This document shows positions 16,708 through 25,338 of a stretch of DNA of 64,000 bases, in pieces. The number at the start of each line of letters is the position of its first letter. Within the stretch, counting starts at the first letter, position 1. The stretch comes from Nocardia yamanashiensis NBRC 100130. Its GTDB lineage: Bacteria; Actinomycetota; Actinomycetes; Mycobacteriales; Mycobacteriaceae. The notes beneath the pieces are model-generated. The model saw only the letters and a program-made list of their open reading frames with translations. It was not told the DNA's origin and did no database searches. The translations under genes and the position numbers were made by a program. The stretch covers positions 1-64,000 of the forward strand of contig NZ_BDCD01000011.1 in assembly GCF_001613325.1 (NCBI RefSeq). Direction: 5' to 3'.

Positions 16708-18909
16708 ATGAGCGCGGGAGCGGAGCTAGCGCAGCGACCGGTGGCCGACGCCGTCACCGTCGTCGAACTCGACGGTGCCTGCAAGCTGTCGCGCGAGAAG
16801 ATCGGCGGCAAGGCGTGGAGCATCAATCACATGCGGGCGCTGGGATTGCCGGTGCCGCCGGGATTCGTGATCACCACCGACGCGTGGGCCGATTACACGG
16901 TACGCGGGGAGATCGCGGCGGAGATCTGGGCGCAGGTGCGGGCCGGCATCGCCATGATCGAGGCCGGGACCGGGCGGCGATTCGGGTCGGCGGAGCGGCC
17001 GCTGCTGGTGTCGGTGCGTTCGGGTGCGGCGATCAGCATGCCCGGCATGATGGACACCGTGCTCAACCTCGGCATGACCGACGAGGTGCAGCGGGCGCTG
17101 GCCGATGAGACGCGTAATCCGGCCTACGCCAACGACACTCGGGAACGGTTCGTGCACCAGTACCGGGAGACGGTGCTCGGCGACGCGGCCGGGACGGTGC
17201 CGGCCGATCCGTGGGATCAGCTGCGCGGGGCCGTCGAGGCGGTGTTCCGGTCGTGGGATTCCGCCCGCGCCAAGACCTATCGCGCGCATCGCGGCGTGCC
17301 GGACACGCTCGGCACCGCGGTGACCGTGCAGGCCATGGTGTTCGGCAATCTGGACGAATTGTCCGGCACCGGTGTGCTTTTCAGCCGCAACCCGAACACC
17401 GGCGAGGGTCCCGTCTACGGTGAATGGCTGGTCGGCGGGCAGGGCGAGGACGTGGTCTCCGGCCGCCTCACCCCGCGCCCGCTCGACGAGCTGGCCGCCA
17501 CCCAGCCCGCCGTGCACGCGCCGCTCATCGCCGCCGCGCAACTGCTGGAGCGGGACGGCCGCGATCTGCAGGACATCGAGTTCACGGTCGAATCCGGGAA
17601 TCTGTGGCTGTTGCAGTCGCGTCCGGCCAAGCGTTCCGCGCGGGCGGCCGTCCGCACCGCCGTCGCCATGGTCGAAGAGGGCCTGATCACCGCCGCCGAG
17701 GCGCTGCGCCGCCTCACCCCCGAGCAGGTGCGCGAAGTCCTGCGCCCCGCCTCCGGTGACACCGCCGGACTCGAGCCCCTCGCCCGCGGCGAATCCGCCT
17801 GCCCCGGACTGGCTTCCGGCATCGTGGTCACCGACCCGAACGAGGCCGAGGCGCGCGCGGAAGCGGGCGAGGACGTCATCCTGGTGCGCCCCACCACCAG
17901 CCCCGACGACCTGCACGGCATGATCGCCGCCCGCGCCATCGTCACCGAATTGGGCGGCGCCACTTCGCATGCCGCACTCGTCAGCCGCGAACTCGGTCGC
18001 CCCTGCGTGGTCGGCTGCGGCCCCGGCGTCGTGGCCGCCCTCACCGGCAAGACCGTCACCGTCGACGGCGGGGCGGGCCTGGTACTGCTCGGCGAAATCA
18101 CCGCCAACCCGGTCGAACAGTCCGTACTAGACGACGTGCGCCGCCTCGCCGACTGGGCCGGCGTGGACAGCGAGCAACTCGCCGCCGCCCTCGAAAACCG
18201 CTCCGCCGATGCGGCCGAGGCGAACGGCAACGCCGCCAGCTCCACCACGGGACAGGCCGATGCCGCGGCCGATCTGGCTGCATCCGCGCCTGCTCCCGTC
18301 ACCGAACTGGCCGTGCTGCGGTTGGTCGGTATCAAGGGGCGGGTGAAGGCCGACAATCTGGCCGCCAGCTTGTTCGCCGAGGTTGCTGAAATCGATTCGT
18401 GCTGTGCCGATCTGGTCAGCGCTGGGCTGGCCGCGGCGACCCCGGCCGGGTTCCGCCTCACCCCCGAGGGGCGGCCGCGTTTGGAGCAGTTGCTCGCCGC
18501 GGAGCGCGACGGTATCGACCATGCCGCCGTCACCGCCGCCTACGACGAGTTCTGTGTGTACAACGCCGATCTCAAGGTGATCATCACCGACTGGCAGATG
18601 AAGGACCCGGCCACCGTGAACGATCACGCGGACGCCGAGTACGACGCGGGTGTGCTGGCGCGGTTGAACGCCACGCACGCGAGCCTGCGCCCGCTCATCG
18701 CCCGTATCGGCGGTATCGCACCGCGGCTGTCCGGCTACCTGGCCCGGCTCGATCGCGCGGTGGAGAAGATCGCCGAAGGTGATCACACCTGGGTGGCCCG
18801 CCCGATCATGGACAGCTATCACACCGTCTGGTTCGAGCTGCACGAAGACCTGATCGGCCTGTGCGGCCTGACCCGCGCCGAGGAAGCGGCGGCCGGCCGT
18901 GCCCACTGA
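16708..18909 (+). CDS. Pyruvate phosphate dikinase-like protein lacking the PEP barrel, fused to an extra C-terminal domain
   Basis: 733 residues. Residues ~20-305 are a PPDK/PEP-synthase ATP-grasp domain (KIGGKAWSINHMRALGLPVPPGFVIT, VSVRSGAAISMPGMMDTVLNLG, GVLFSRNPNTGEG, DIEFTVE..LWLLQSRPAKR). Residues ~360-465 are the swivelling phosphohistidine domain with ELGGATSHAAL (His421). The usual ~340-residue PEP/pyruvate TIM barrel is missing. Instead, after an Ala-rich linker (495-530), residues 530-730 carry a winged-helix-like start (AVLRLVGIKGRVKADNLAASL ... GFRLTPEGRPRLEQLL) and a helical end. The Mycobacterium PpdK homologue is similarly short and, as I recall, sits beside a separate small gene. 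The acceptor of the phosphate is therefore unclear. GGAGGAG precedes the ATG at 16708. Confidence 0.83.
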   Translation: MSAGAELAQRPVADAVTVVELDGACKLSREKIGGKAWSINHMRALGLPVPPGFVITTDAWADYTVRGEIAAEIWAQVRAGIAMIEAGTGRRFGSAERPLLVSVRSGAAISMPGMMDTVLNLGMTDEVQRALADETRNPAYANDTRERFVHQYRETVLGDAAGTVPADPWDQLRGAVEAVFRSWDSARAKTYRAHRGVPDTLGTAVTVQAMVFGNLDELSGTGVLFSRNPNTGEGPVYGEWLVGGQGEDVVSGRLTPRPLDELAATQPAVHAPLIAAAQLLERDGRDLQDIEFTVESGNLWLLQSRPAKRSARAAVRTAVAMVEEGLITAAEALRRLTPEQVREVLRPASGDTAGLEPLARGESACPGLASGIVVTDPNEAEARAEAGEDVILVRPTTSPDDLHGMIAARAIVTELGGATSHAALVSRELGRPCVVGCGPGVVAALTGKTVTVDGGAGLVLLGEITANPVEQSVLDDVRRLADWAGVDSEQLAAALENRSADAAEANGNAASSTTGQADAAADLAASAPAPVTELAVLRLVGIKGRVKADNLAASLFAEVAEIDSCCADLVSAGLAAATPAGFRLTPEGRPRLEQLLAAERDGIDHAAVTAAYDEFCVYNADLKVIITDWQMKDPATVNDHADAEYDAGVLARLNATHASLRPLIARIGGIAPRLSGYLARLDRAVEKIAEGDHTWVARPIMDSYHTVWFELHEDLIGLCGLTRAEEAAAGRAH

Positions 18910-19696
18910 TCCCGTGACCTCCGCTCCCCGCATTTCGCACAACCCGGCAGCGGGCGAGCGTTGGATCGAGTTCGCCCAGATCGACAATGTGCGCGATCTG
19001 GGCGGGCTCCCCGTCCACGGCGGCGGCACCACCCGTTTCGGCGTGGTGTTCCGCTCCAGCACCCTGCAACAGGCCACCCCCGAGGACCTGGCGCACCTCA
19101 CCGAATTCCTCGGCCTGCGCACGGTCATCGACCTGCGCCTGCCCGACGAGGTGGAGCGCGAGGGCTACGGCCTGATCGCTGACGCGAACCTGAACATCGC
19201 GAACCTGCCGATCCGCAAGTCCCCGCAATCCTCCCTGGCCGCAAGGGATCTGGTCCCCGACAAGACCCGCGTAGACCTCACCGAACTCTACGGCCAGCTC
19301 CTCGCGGGCAGCACCGAGCACATCGTCGAAGCGGTCCGCCTCATCATCGACCCCACCCAGCAGTCGGTCCTGTTCCACTGCGCCGCAGGCAAAGACCGCA
19401 CCGGCGTGCTCGCCGCCGTCCTGCTCGACGCGGTAGGCGTCCCGTCAGCCGCGATCGCCGACGACTACGCCCTCACCAACCTGCGCATGCAGCGCGTCCG
19501 CGACCGCCTCGACGCCCTGCCCTCCTACGAGGGACTCCCGCAGGCCAACACCGGCATCCTCGCCGTCACCGCCGAAACCATGCTCCGCTTCCTGGAGAAC
19601 CTGCACGCGGAACACGGCGGAGCAGCCGAATGGCTACTGGCGCAGGGGCTTGCGGAAGCCGAACTGGAACAGCTCCGCCGCGCCCTGGTGGCCTGA
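18899..19696 (+). CDS. PtpB-type protein tyrosine/phosphoinositide phosphatase
   Basis: 265 residues. The P-loop HCAAGKDRTG (160-169; Cys161 nucleophile, Arg167) is the lysine-containing version found in Mycobacterium PtpB and related triple-specificity phosphatases. NVRDLGGLPV (30-39), FRSSTLQ and TVIDLRLPDEVE complete the family pattern. There is no signal peptide. The GTG at 18899 overlaps the dikinase-like stop by 11 bases; a second GTG at 18914 is also possible. Overlap with the dikinase-like gene suggests co-regulated phosphotransfer functions. The substrate, protein or lipid, cannot be inferred. Confidence 0.85.
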   Translation: MPTDPVTSAPRISHNPAAGERWIEFAQIDNVRDLGGLPVHGGGTTRFGVVFRSSTLQQATPEDLAHLTEFLGLRTVIDLRLPDEVEREGYGLIADANLNIANLPIRKSPQSSLAARDLVPDKTRVDLTELYGQLLAGSTEHIVEAVRLIIDPTQQSVLFHCAAGKDRTGVLAAVLLDAVGVPSAAIADDYALTNLRMQRVRDRLDALPSYEGLPQANTGILAVTAETMLRFLENLHAEHGGAAEWLLAQGLAEAELEQLRRALVA

Positions 19697-19701
19697 CGTT
19701 C

Positions 19702-19807
19702 GGCACCGCGGCGCTCCCTGGCAGCGCGGCGCGCCCGGCACTGCGGCGCTGCCTGGCACTGCGGCGCGCCCGGCACCGAGGCGCTCCCAGGCACTGCGGT
19801 GCCGCCC
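19702..19807 (+). repeat. Three tandem copies of a 35-bp GC-rich unit
   Basis: Units start at 19702, 19737 and 19772 with GGCACCGCGG, GGCACTGCGG and GGCACCGAGG; lengths 35, 35 and 36. Each unit is itself two similar halves of about 17-18 bases. Non-coding, immediately after the phosphatase stop. A slippage-prone minisatellite-like tract. Confidence 0.75.
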
Positions 19808-19808
19808 T

Positions 19809-19888
19809 CGTCATCCCGGCATGCTTTAGCCGGGATCCACACCCCAGCGAACCGTGTGGATTCCGGCCAAAAGCACGCCGGAATGACG
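19809..19888 (+). repeat. Dispersed palindromic repeat (REP-like), full-length copy
   Basis: An 80-base near-perfect palindrome: left arm begins CGTCATCCCGGCATGCTTTA, right arm ends GCACGCCGGAATGACG, with a short CCCAGCGAACC loop. A second copy with the interior removed lies at 25283-25333. Both sit directly downstream of genes on the plus strand, so they may also act as terminators. Confidence 0.8.
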
Positions 19889-19976
19889 GAGGGGAGCGGC
19901 ATCCGGAGGGCGCATGGAGTTCCGCTGAGACTGCTGGCGGTGTTCCGTCATTCAGCGCCGGACCAATTGGGCTACG

Positions 19977-20174
19977 TCAGGCGAGTGTTTTCCCGTAGCG
20001 CGTACCGCATTCCCGGCACTGCCAGCGCGGTGAGTCGCCGTCGATGCAGCAGCCGCCCAGCGCGACCTCGCCCAGCTCCTCGAGCTCCATGAGCTCCGGT
20101 GTCGGAAACCCGTACCGGATTTCGTGTGCGCCCGAACCACATTCGGGGCAGGGTGCGTCTTCTGCTGCGGTCAT
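19977..20174 (-). CDS. Small zinc-ribbon-like protein
   Basis: 65 residues. CPECG near the N-terminus (9-13) and CRECG near the C-terminus (53-57) form a likely four-cysteine zinc ribbon, with an acidic ELMELEELGEVALGGCC middle. Such proteins are frequent in actinobacteria and unassigned. The frame, a plausible ATG and the paired CxxC motifs support a real gene despite its size. Confidence 0.65.
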   Translation of the reverse strand: MTAAEDAPCPECGSGAHEIRYGFPTPELMELEELGEVALGGCCIDGDSPRWQCRECGTRYGKTLA

Positions 20175-20306
20175 GGCGCGAGCGTATCCAGACCGCTCGC
20201 GGGCCGCATCGCATTATGGTGCGGCCGGTTCCACCGTGCCGGGGCGGTCCGGCATCGGAGTTGACCGGGGCTGTTTCCGAGCATGGCGATGCCGGGGCCT
20301 TCGGTA

Positions 20307-21398
20307 TCAGTGGGGCGCGATGACGATCTCGGCCTCGGCATCGGTGGTGATCACCGGCAGCAGGCGGGCGGCCTCTGCGATCACGTCGGCTTCGTCGGCT
20401 GCGGACAGGGGATGCCACGGGGTGATGCGGAGGGTGGAGCCTTCGAGATCCCAACGGCCGTGGACGAATCCGTCGACCAAGTACATCGGGACGCCCGCTG
20501 AGGCGATCTTGTTGATCCGGGCGCGGTCCGGGTCGCTGATGATGCGGCGGCGGTCCTGGTGGCCGAGGGCGGAGTTGTCGAAGGCGGGCAGGAAGCGGAC
20601 CGGGGCGGGGAGGTCCGGGTCGGCCAGGGGGGCGTCGGGGAGATCGAAGAGTTCGCGGCCGGATTCGTCGTGCAGGACTCGGAGTCGCGGTTGCAGGCGC
20701 GTCATCACCTCGGCGAGACGGGTTGTGCCGGACCAGTTCTGGACATCGGCCACCGTGGCGGGACCATAGGCGGCCAGGTATCGGAGGATCAGGGTTTCCG
20801 GCTGTGGGGTGTCCAGGACGGGTACGCCCAGCCAATCCTCGGCGAGCGAGACCGAGACGCGGCGGTTGCTCCAGCCGCCCCAGGTCCCGGCCGCGGCGTC
20901 GTGGATCAACGGCAGCATGACGCCCACGGCGTAGGCCAGGCGGCTGGGATGATCGGTGGGGAAGGTCGCGGCGAGCAGCTTGCCGAGTTCGGCGCGGGGG
21001 AGGGTGCGCCCGGCGAGGAGTTCGGTTCCGGCGGTGGCCAATTCGTCGTGGTTCACCCCGTCCACCGCCTCGCGGAAGTACGCGGCTTGCAGCGCCGAAC
21101 CGGGCACCGGCCGGACGGTGGGGTACATCCAGCGGAAATCCGCGGCGGTGGCCAGGTGCACGGTGCGACGGATCATGGTGGCGCGCACCACCGTTCGATC
21201 GTCGAGCAGCTTCGCCAGCTCCTCGTGCCGGAACCCGGTCAGGCGCGTCCACAGCCCCACGTACGGCCAGTTCGGTTCCTGTCCCTGCACGGCCACCAGG
21301 TGCTGGATCAAATCCGCCGCGGGCATATCGCTGCGTTCCAGCAGATGCTGACGCAGCAGCAGGGTGCGGTTCAGGGCGCGCAGCGAGATTTCCGTCAT
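20307..21398 (-). CDS. Winged-helix (HTH_42) protein, AlkZ-like DNA glycosylase
   Basis: 363 residues. The family (DUF1006/HTH_42; Streptomyces AlkZ, E. coli YcaQ/AlkX) removes alkylated or cross-linked bases. LVAVQGQEPNWPYVGLWTRL (34-53) contains the catalytic QxQ motif as Gln38 and Gln40, matching the spacing of AlkZ (37/39). Three winged-helix modules and the final DGFVHGRWDLEG motif are present. AlkZ-type enzymes are often self-resistance genes next to biosynthetic clusters; none is seen here, so a general repair role is more likely. The same frame is open far upstream, but homology to the family starts at MTEISLRALNR, so the ATG at 21398 is chosen. Confidence 0.83.
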   Translation of the reverse strand: MTEISLRALNRTLLLRQHLLERSDMPAADLIQHLVAVQGQEPNWPYVGLWTRLTGFRHEELAKLLDDRTVVRATMIRRTVHLATAADFRWMYPTVRPVPGSALQAAYFREAVDGVNHDELATAGTELLAGRTLPRAELGKLLAATFPTDHPSRLAYAVGVMLPLIHDAAAGTWGGWSNRRVSVSLAEDWLGVPVLDTPQPETLILRYLAAYGPATVADVQNWSGTTRLAEVMTRLQPRLRVLHDESGRELFDLPDAPLADPDLPAPVRFLPAFDNSALGHQDRRRIISDPDRARINKIASAGVPMYLVDGFVHGRWDLEGSTLRITPWHPLSAADEADVIAEAARLLPVITTDAEAEIVIAPH

Positions 21399-21482
21399 GC
21401 GCCCAGTCTGCGACCGAATTAGGTCTGTTCCTGTCCTAGTGGTGGGAGCATTGGATGTTGTCGCGAGGAGACGGAGGTCACC

Positions 21483-22340
21483 GTGCAGCAGCCGTTGCGG
21501 GCCGGGGAATTCAGGCGCATCTACGATCCCAGTGAACCGGGTGAACGCTGGTATATCAACGACCACACCGTGATTTGCGGACCGGACGACCGCTGGCACC
21601 TGTTCGGCATCACCCATCCGGAACCGGCCGACCCGTTCGACGAGCACGAGTTCGCGCACGCGACCGCCGAGCGCCTGCACGGTCCCTGGACCAAGCACCC
21701 CTCGGTGCTGACCGCCTCCGCCGCGCACGGCGAGACGCACCTGTGGGCCCCGTTCGTGGTCCGCCACGGCGCGCGCTACTTCATGTTCTACGACGGCGGG
21801 GGCGCGGATCGCACCGCCACCGGCATGTATCTGGCCGTGTCGCACGACCTCTTCCACTGGCAGCGCCACGGCGACGGCCCGCTCTTCCGCGACGGCTACG
21901 ACGCCCGCGATCCCATGGTGCTGCGCCTGGGCAATCGCTGGGTCATGTACTACTGCGCCACCCGCAAGGCCGCCGGCGGCAATCACGTGGTCGCCTACCG
22001 CACCAGCACCGACCTGGTGTACTGGAGCCAGCGCAGCGTCGCCTACACCGATCCCACCACCGGCACCGAAGCCGGCAATACCGAATCGCCCTTCGTGCTG
22101 CGCCACGACGGGCACTGGTATCTGCTCATCGGCCCGCGCCCCGACTACGACGGCACCGAGATCTTCCGCAGCGACAACCCGTTTCGCTTCCATCCGCAGG
22201 ACCTGGTCGGCCGCATCCACGCGCACGCCGCCGAGGTGATCGAGGCCGACGGCCGGCTGTGGGTCACCACGGCGGGCTGGGACCGCGGCGGCGTGGCGCT
22301 GGCTCCGATCTTCGCCATTCCCTCCCGGCGCAATCTCTGA
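21483..22340 (+). CDS. Five-bladed beta-propeller glycosidase-like protein (GH43/GH32 clan type)
   Basis: 285 residues, GTG start. Propeller signatures repeat at regular spacing: WYINDHTVICGPDDRWHLFG (20-39), THLWAPFVVRHGARYFMFYDG (80-100, with the WAP-type acid region), DARDPMVLRLGNRWVMYYCA (140-159, DP acid) and NTESPFVLRHDGHWYLL (200-216, E acid). These three acidic positions are what GH43/GH32-like hydrolases use on furanosides. No signal peptide is visible, so action would be intracellular. It is followed after 47 bases by the isomerase and kinase genes, pointing to release and use of a pentose or deoxyhexose. Confidence 0.75.
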   Translation: MQQPLRAGEFRRIYDPSEPGERWYINDHTVICGPDDRWHLFGITHPEPADPFDEHEFAHATAERLHGPWTKHPSVLTASAAHGETHLWAPFVVRHGARYFMFYDGGGADRTATGMYLAVSHDLFHWQRHGDGPLFRDGYDARDPMVLRLGNRWVMYYCATRKAAGGNHVVAYRTSTDLVYWSQRSVAYTDPTTGTEAGNTESPFVLRHDGHWYLLIGPRPDYDGTEIFRSDNPFRFHPQDLVGRIHAHAAEVIEADGRLWVTTAGWDRGGVALAPIFAIPSRRNL

Positions 22341-22387
22341 GCTGGGATTCTTGAGACGGAAGTCCACCCAGTGCGGGGAGGCAGGCA

Positions 22388-23806
22388 ATGGCCCGTATCG
22401 GTGTCATCAGCGTTTCCGACGGCCGCGACTATGTGCACGGGGGCATCGTCGGATTCATTCGGGCGGCGGAGGATCGCCTGGTCGCGGCCCTGACCACGGC
22501 CGGGCACACGGTGGTCCGCGGTCGAGAACCGGTCGGCACCAATCAACAGGCGGTGGCGGTCGCCAGACGGGTGCAGGCCTCCGGCGTGGACCTGACCGTA
22601 CTGCACTACGCGGTCTGGGCCTTCCCGCATTTCACCATGCTGGCCGCCGGTGCACTGACCAGTCCGCTTCTGCTGCTGTCGAATATCGATCCGGTCCAAC
22701 CGGGCATGGTGGGCATGCTGGCCGCGGGCGGCGCGCTCGATCAGATCGGCCGCGACCACGCCCGGCTCTGGGGCGACCCGGAGGATCCGGAGCTGATCGC
22801 CGAAATCGGCGCGAAGGCGCGGGCCGCAGCGGCCGTGACGAGCCTGCGCGGCAGCACCTTCGGGCGCATCGGCGGCCGCCCCATGGGCATGAACACCGCC
22901 GTCGCCGCCACCGACCAATGGCAGCGCGTGTTCGGCGTGGACGTGGAGGAGATCGATCAGTGGGAGATCGTACGCCGCGCCGAACTCGCCGACGCGGGGG
23001 AGGCCAAGGGCGCGCGAGAATGGCTGGAGCGCAATGCCGCCGGGGTGCACTACGACGGCCGCAAGCTCACCCCCGAAATCCTGGAACGCCAGATCCGCTC
23101 GTACCTGGCCATGCGCGACCTGATCGCCGAATGGCATCTGGACTTCACCGGTATCAAGGGCCAGCCGGAGCTCACCCAGTACTTCGCCACGATGGACGTC
23201 ACCGAGGCGTTCCTCAACGATCCCTACGACTGGAACGGCCCCAAACAGACCCACGTCTGCGCCACCGAAGCCGATATGGACGGCGCGCTCACCATGCAGC
23301 TGCTCAAGCAGATCGCCGGTACGCCGGTGCTTTTCGCGGATGTGCGCCACTATCACGCCGACCGCGACATCTGGGATCTGTGCAATTCCGGCCAGCACGC
23401 CACCTGGTACGCGGCCCGCAGCGCGGACGCCGAGGAGAACCTGGCCAAGGTGCACCTGTATCCGGAGGTGTTCTTCTTTCCGGCCGGCGGCGCGTCGGTG
23501 CATCACCTGGCCGCGCCCGGGGAGATGACGCTGGCCCGGCTCACCCGCAAGAACGGCGCGTATCGAATGCAGTTGATGCTGGGCGCGTTCGAGAACTACG
23601 ACGATCGCACCAACGAACAGCTCATGCGCCGGTCCACCTGGGAATGGCCGCACGCCTTCGCCAGACTCGACGCCGACGCGGGCGATTTCCTGTCCCGCTT
23701 CGGGGCCAACCACATTCACGCCGTCCCGGGCGATCATCGCGCCGCGGTGCGCGCGGCCTGCGCGCTGCTGGACGTCACCCTCGACGAATTCACCAGGGCG
23801 AGCTGA
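22388..23806 (+). CDS. L-fucose/arabinose-type sugar isomerase
   Basis: 472 residues, aldose-ketose isomerase of the fucose/arabinose isomerase superfamily. Metal/catalytic pattern: THVCATEADMDGALTMQLL (Glu294), LFADVRHY (Asp318) and NSGQHATWY (His337), the Glu-Asp-His trio of the family. The N-terminal part (IGVISVSDGRDYVHGG) matches the substrate-loop domain. L-fucose isomerases commonly also convert D-arabinose to D-ribulose because the sugars share stereochemistry. The kinase gene starts one base after the stop, so the product is probably phosphorylated directly. The exact sugar is unproven. Confidence 0.82.
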   Translation: MARIGVISVSDGRDYVHGGIVGFIRAAEDRLVAALTTAGHTVVRGREPVGTNQQAVAVARRVQASGVDLTVLHYAVWAFPHFTMLAAGALTSPLLLLSNIDPVQPGMVGMLAAGGALDQIGRDHARLWGDPEDPELIAEIGAKARAAAAVTSLRGSTFGRIGGRPMGMNTAVAATDQWQRVFGVDVEEIDQWEIVRRAELADAGEAKGAREWLERNAAGVHYDGRKLTPEILERQIRSYLAMRDLIAEWHLDFTGIKGQPELTQYFATMDVTEAFLNDPYDWNGPKQTHVCATEADMDGALTMQLLKQIAGTPVLFADVRHYHADRDIWDLCNSGQHATWYAARSADAEENLAKVHLYPEVFFFPAGGASVHHLAAPGEMTLARLTRKNGAYRMQLMLGAFENYDDRTNEQLMRRSTWEWPHAFARLDADAGDFLSRFGANHIHAVPGDHRAAVRAACALLDVTLDEFTRAS

Positions 23807-23807
23807 C

Positions 23808-25283
23808 ATGCTGCTGGGCATCGATATCGGCACCTCCGGATCCAAGGGCGTCCTGGTCGATCACGAGGGCCTGGTCGCCATGCGAGCCGAACGCCCGCAC
23901 CGGGTTTCGACCCCGCGGCCGGGCTGGTTCGAGCACGACGCCGAGCAGGTGTGGTGGGCCGACTTCGTGACCATCGCCCGGGAACTGGTGGCCGCGGCCG
24001 GCGGTGAGCTGATCGATGCGCTCGCCGTGAGCGGTATCGGACCGTGCCTGCTACCGGCCGATGCCGCCGGACGGCCGCTGCGGCCCGCCATCCTATACGG
24101 GGTGGACACCCGCGCGGGCGTCGAAATCGCCGAACTGGAAGCGGAATTGGGGCCGGAGACGGTGCTGGAACGCGCCGGTTCGCCGCTCACCAGCCAGGCC
24201 GTCGGGCCGAAACTACGCTGGCTCATCCGGCACGAACCGGAGGTGTGGAAGGACACCCGGATGCTGTTGATGGCCAGTTCCTTTCTGGTTCACCGGCTCA
24301 CCGGCCGCTACGTGCTGGATCACCAATCCGCCAGTCAATGCGTACCCATGTACGACCTGATGGCCCGGGACTGGGCTCGCGACTGGGCCGAATCGGTGGC
24401 CCCGGGTCTGCCGCTGCCCGAATTGGCCTGGCCCACCGAGATTGTCGGCCGCGTGACGGCCGCGGCCGCTGCCGCCACCGGTCTCCCCGCAGGACTGCCG
24501 GTCACCACCGGCACCATCGACGCCTGGGCCGAGGCGGCGGGCGTGGGCGTCCGCGACCCCGGCGACGTCATGATCATGTACGGCACCACGCTGTTCCTCA
24601 CCCAGGTGCTCACCGCCCCGCGCCCGCATCCCGGACTCTGGAGCACCTGCGGAACCTGGCCCGGCACATACACTTCCGCCGCGGGCATGGCCACCTCCGG
24701 CGCGGTCACCGACTGGCTGCGCACCCTCACCGGCAGCGATTACACCGAACTGGTGGAGGAGGCCGCCCTGGTGCCGCCGGGCAGCCGCGGTCTGCTGGTG
24801 CTGCCGTACTTCGCCGGTGAGCGCACCCCGTTGTTCGATCCGGATGCGCGCGGCATGATCGCCGGGCTCACCCTCAACCACACCCGCGCCGACCTGTACC
24901 GGGCCGTTCTGGAAGGCATCGGCCACGGCGTCCGCCACAATCTGGAGGCCATGACCGCCGCGGGTGGCCGGGCCCGTCGCCTGGTCGCGGTCGGCGGCGG
25001 TACCAAGGGTGGCCTGTGGACCCGCATCGTCTCCGATATCACCGGTCTGCCGCAGCAACTTCCGGCCGATACCGTCGGCGCGGCGCTGGGCGACGCGCTG
25101 CTGGCGGCCGAGGCGATCGGCCTCGGCACCGCGCACTGGAATCCGGTGATCGACACCATTCAGCCCGATCCCGCGCACACCGCCCGCTACGAGCCGTACC
25201 ACCGCCACTACCGCGCCCTCTACGAATCCACCCGTGCCACCGCGCATTTCCTGGCGGCCGAGCAGCATCGCGCGGCGCACTAG
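23808..25283 (+). CDS. FGGY-family carbohydrate (pentulose) kinase
   Basis: 491 residues. Two-domain sugar kinase: LLGIDIGTSGSKGVLVDHEG (2-21) phosphate loop, PGWFEHDAEQVWW, AGVEIAELEAELG region for substrate, LPYFAGERTPLFDPDARG, and C-terminal RLVAVGGGTKGGLWTRIVSDITG. Phosphorylates a ketose made by the preceding isomerase, most likely a ribulose- or xylulose-type sugar or L-fuculose. Coupled to the isomerase by a one-base gap. Distinct from the xylulokinase at 26.3-27.7 kb, which is on the other strand. Confidence 0.87.
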   Translation: MLLGIDIGTSGSKGVLVDHEGLVAMRAERPHRVSTPRPGWFEHDAEQVWWADFVTIARELVAAAGGELIDALAVSGIGPCLLPADAAGRPLRPAILYGVDTRAGVEIAELEAELGPETVLERAGSPLTSQAVGPKLRWLIRHEPEVWKDTRMLLMASSFLVHRLTGRYVLDHQSASQCVPMYDLMARDWARDWAESVAPGLPLPELAWPTEIVGRVTAAAAAATGLPAGLPVTTGTIDAWAEAAGVGVRDPGDVMIMYGTTLFLTQVLTAPRPHPGLWSTCGTWPGTYTSAAGMATSGAVTDWLRTLTGSDYTELVEEAALVPPGSRGLLVLPYFAGERTPLFDPDARGMIAGLTLNHTRADLYRAVLEGIGHGVRHNLEAMTAAGGRARRLVAVGGGTKGGLWTRIVSDITGLPQQLPADTVGAALGDALLAAEAIGLGTAHWNPVIDTIQPDPAHTARYEPYHRHYRALYESTRATAHFLAAEQHRAAH

Positions 25284-25333
25284 TCATCCCGGCGAACCGT
25301 ATGGATTCCGGCTGAAAGCATGCCGGAATGACG
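25283..25333 (+). repeat. Dispersed palindromic repeat, copy with internal deletion
   Basis: Same family as 19809-19888. GTCATCCCGGC is joined directly to GAACCGTATGGATTCCGGC and then the right arm ending GGAATGACG. Relative to the other copy, 28 bases between two GC dinucleotides are missing. It begins at the last base of the kinase stop codon. Confidence 0.78.
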
Positions 25334-25338
25334 AGGGG

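Noticed and set aside
20307..22388. Extension of the AlkZ-like gene to 693 codons
   Set aside because: The extra N-terminal 330 residues overlap the GH43-like gene on the other strand and look non-coding; the family begins at ATG 21398.
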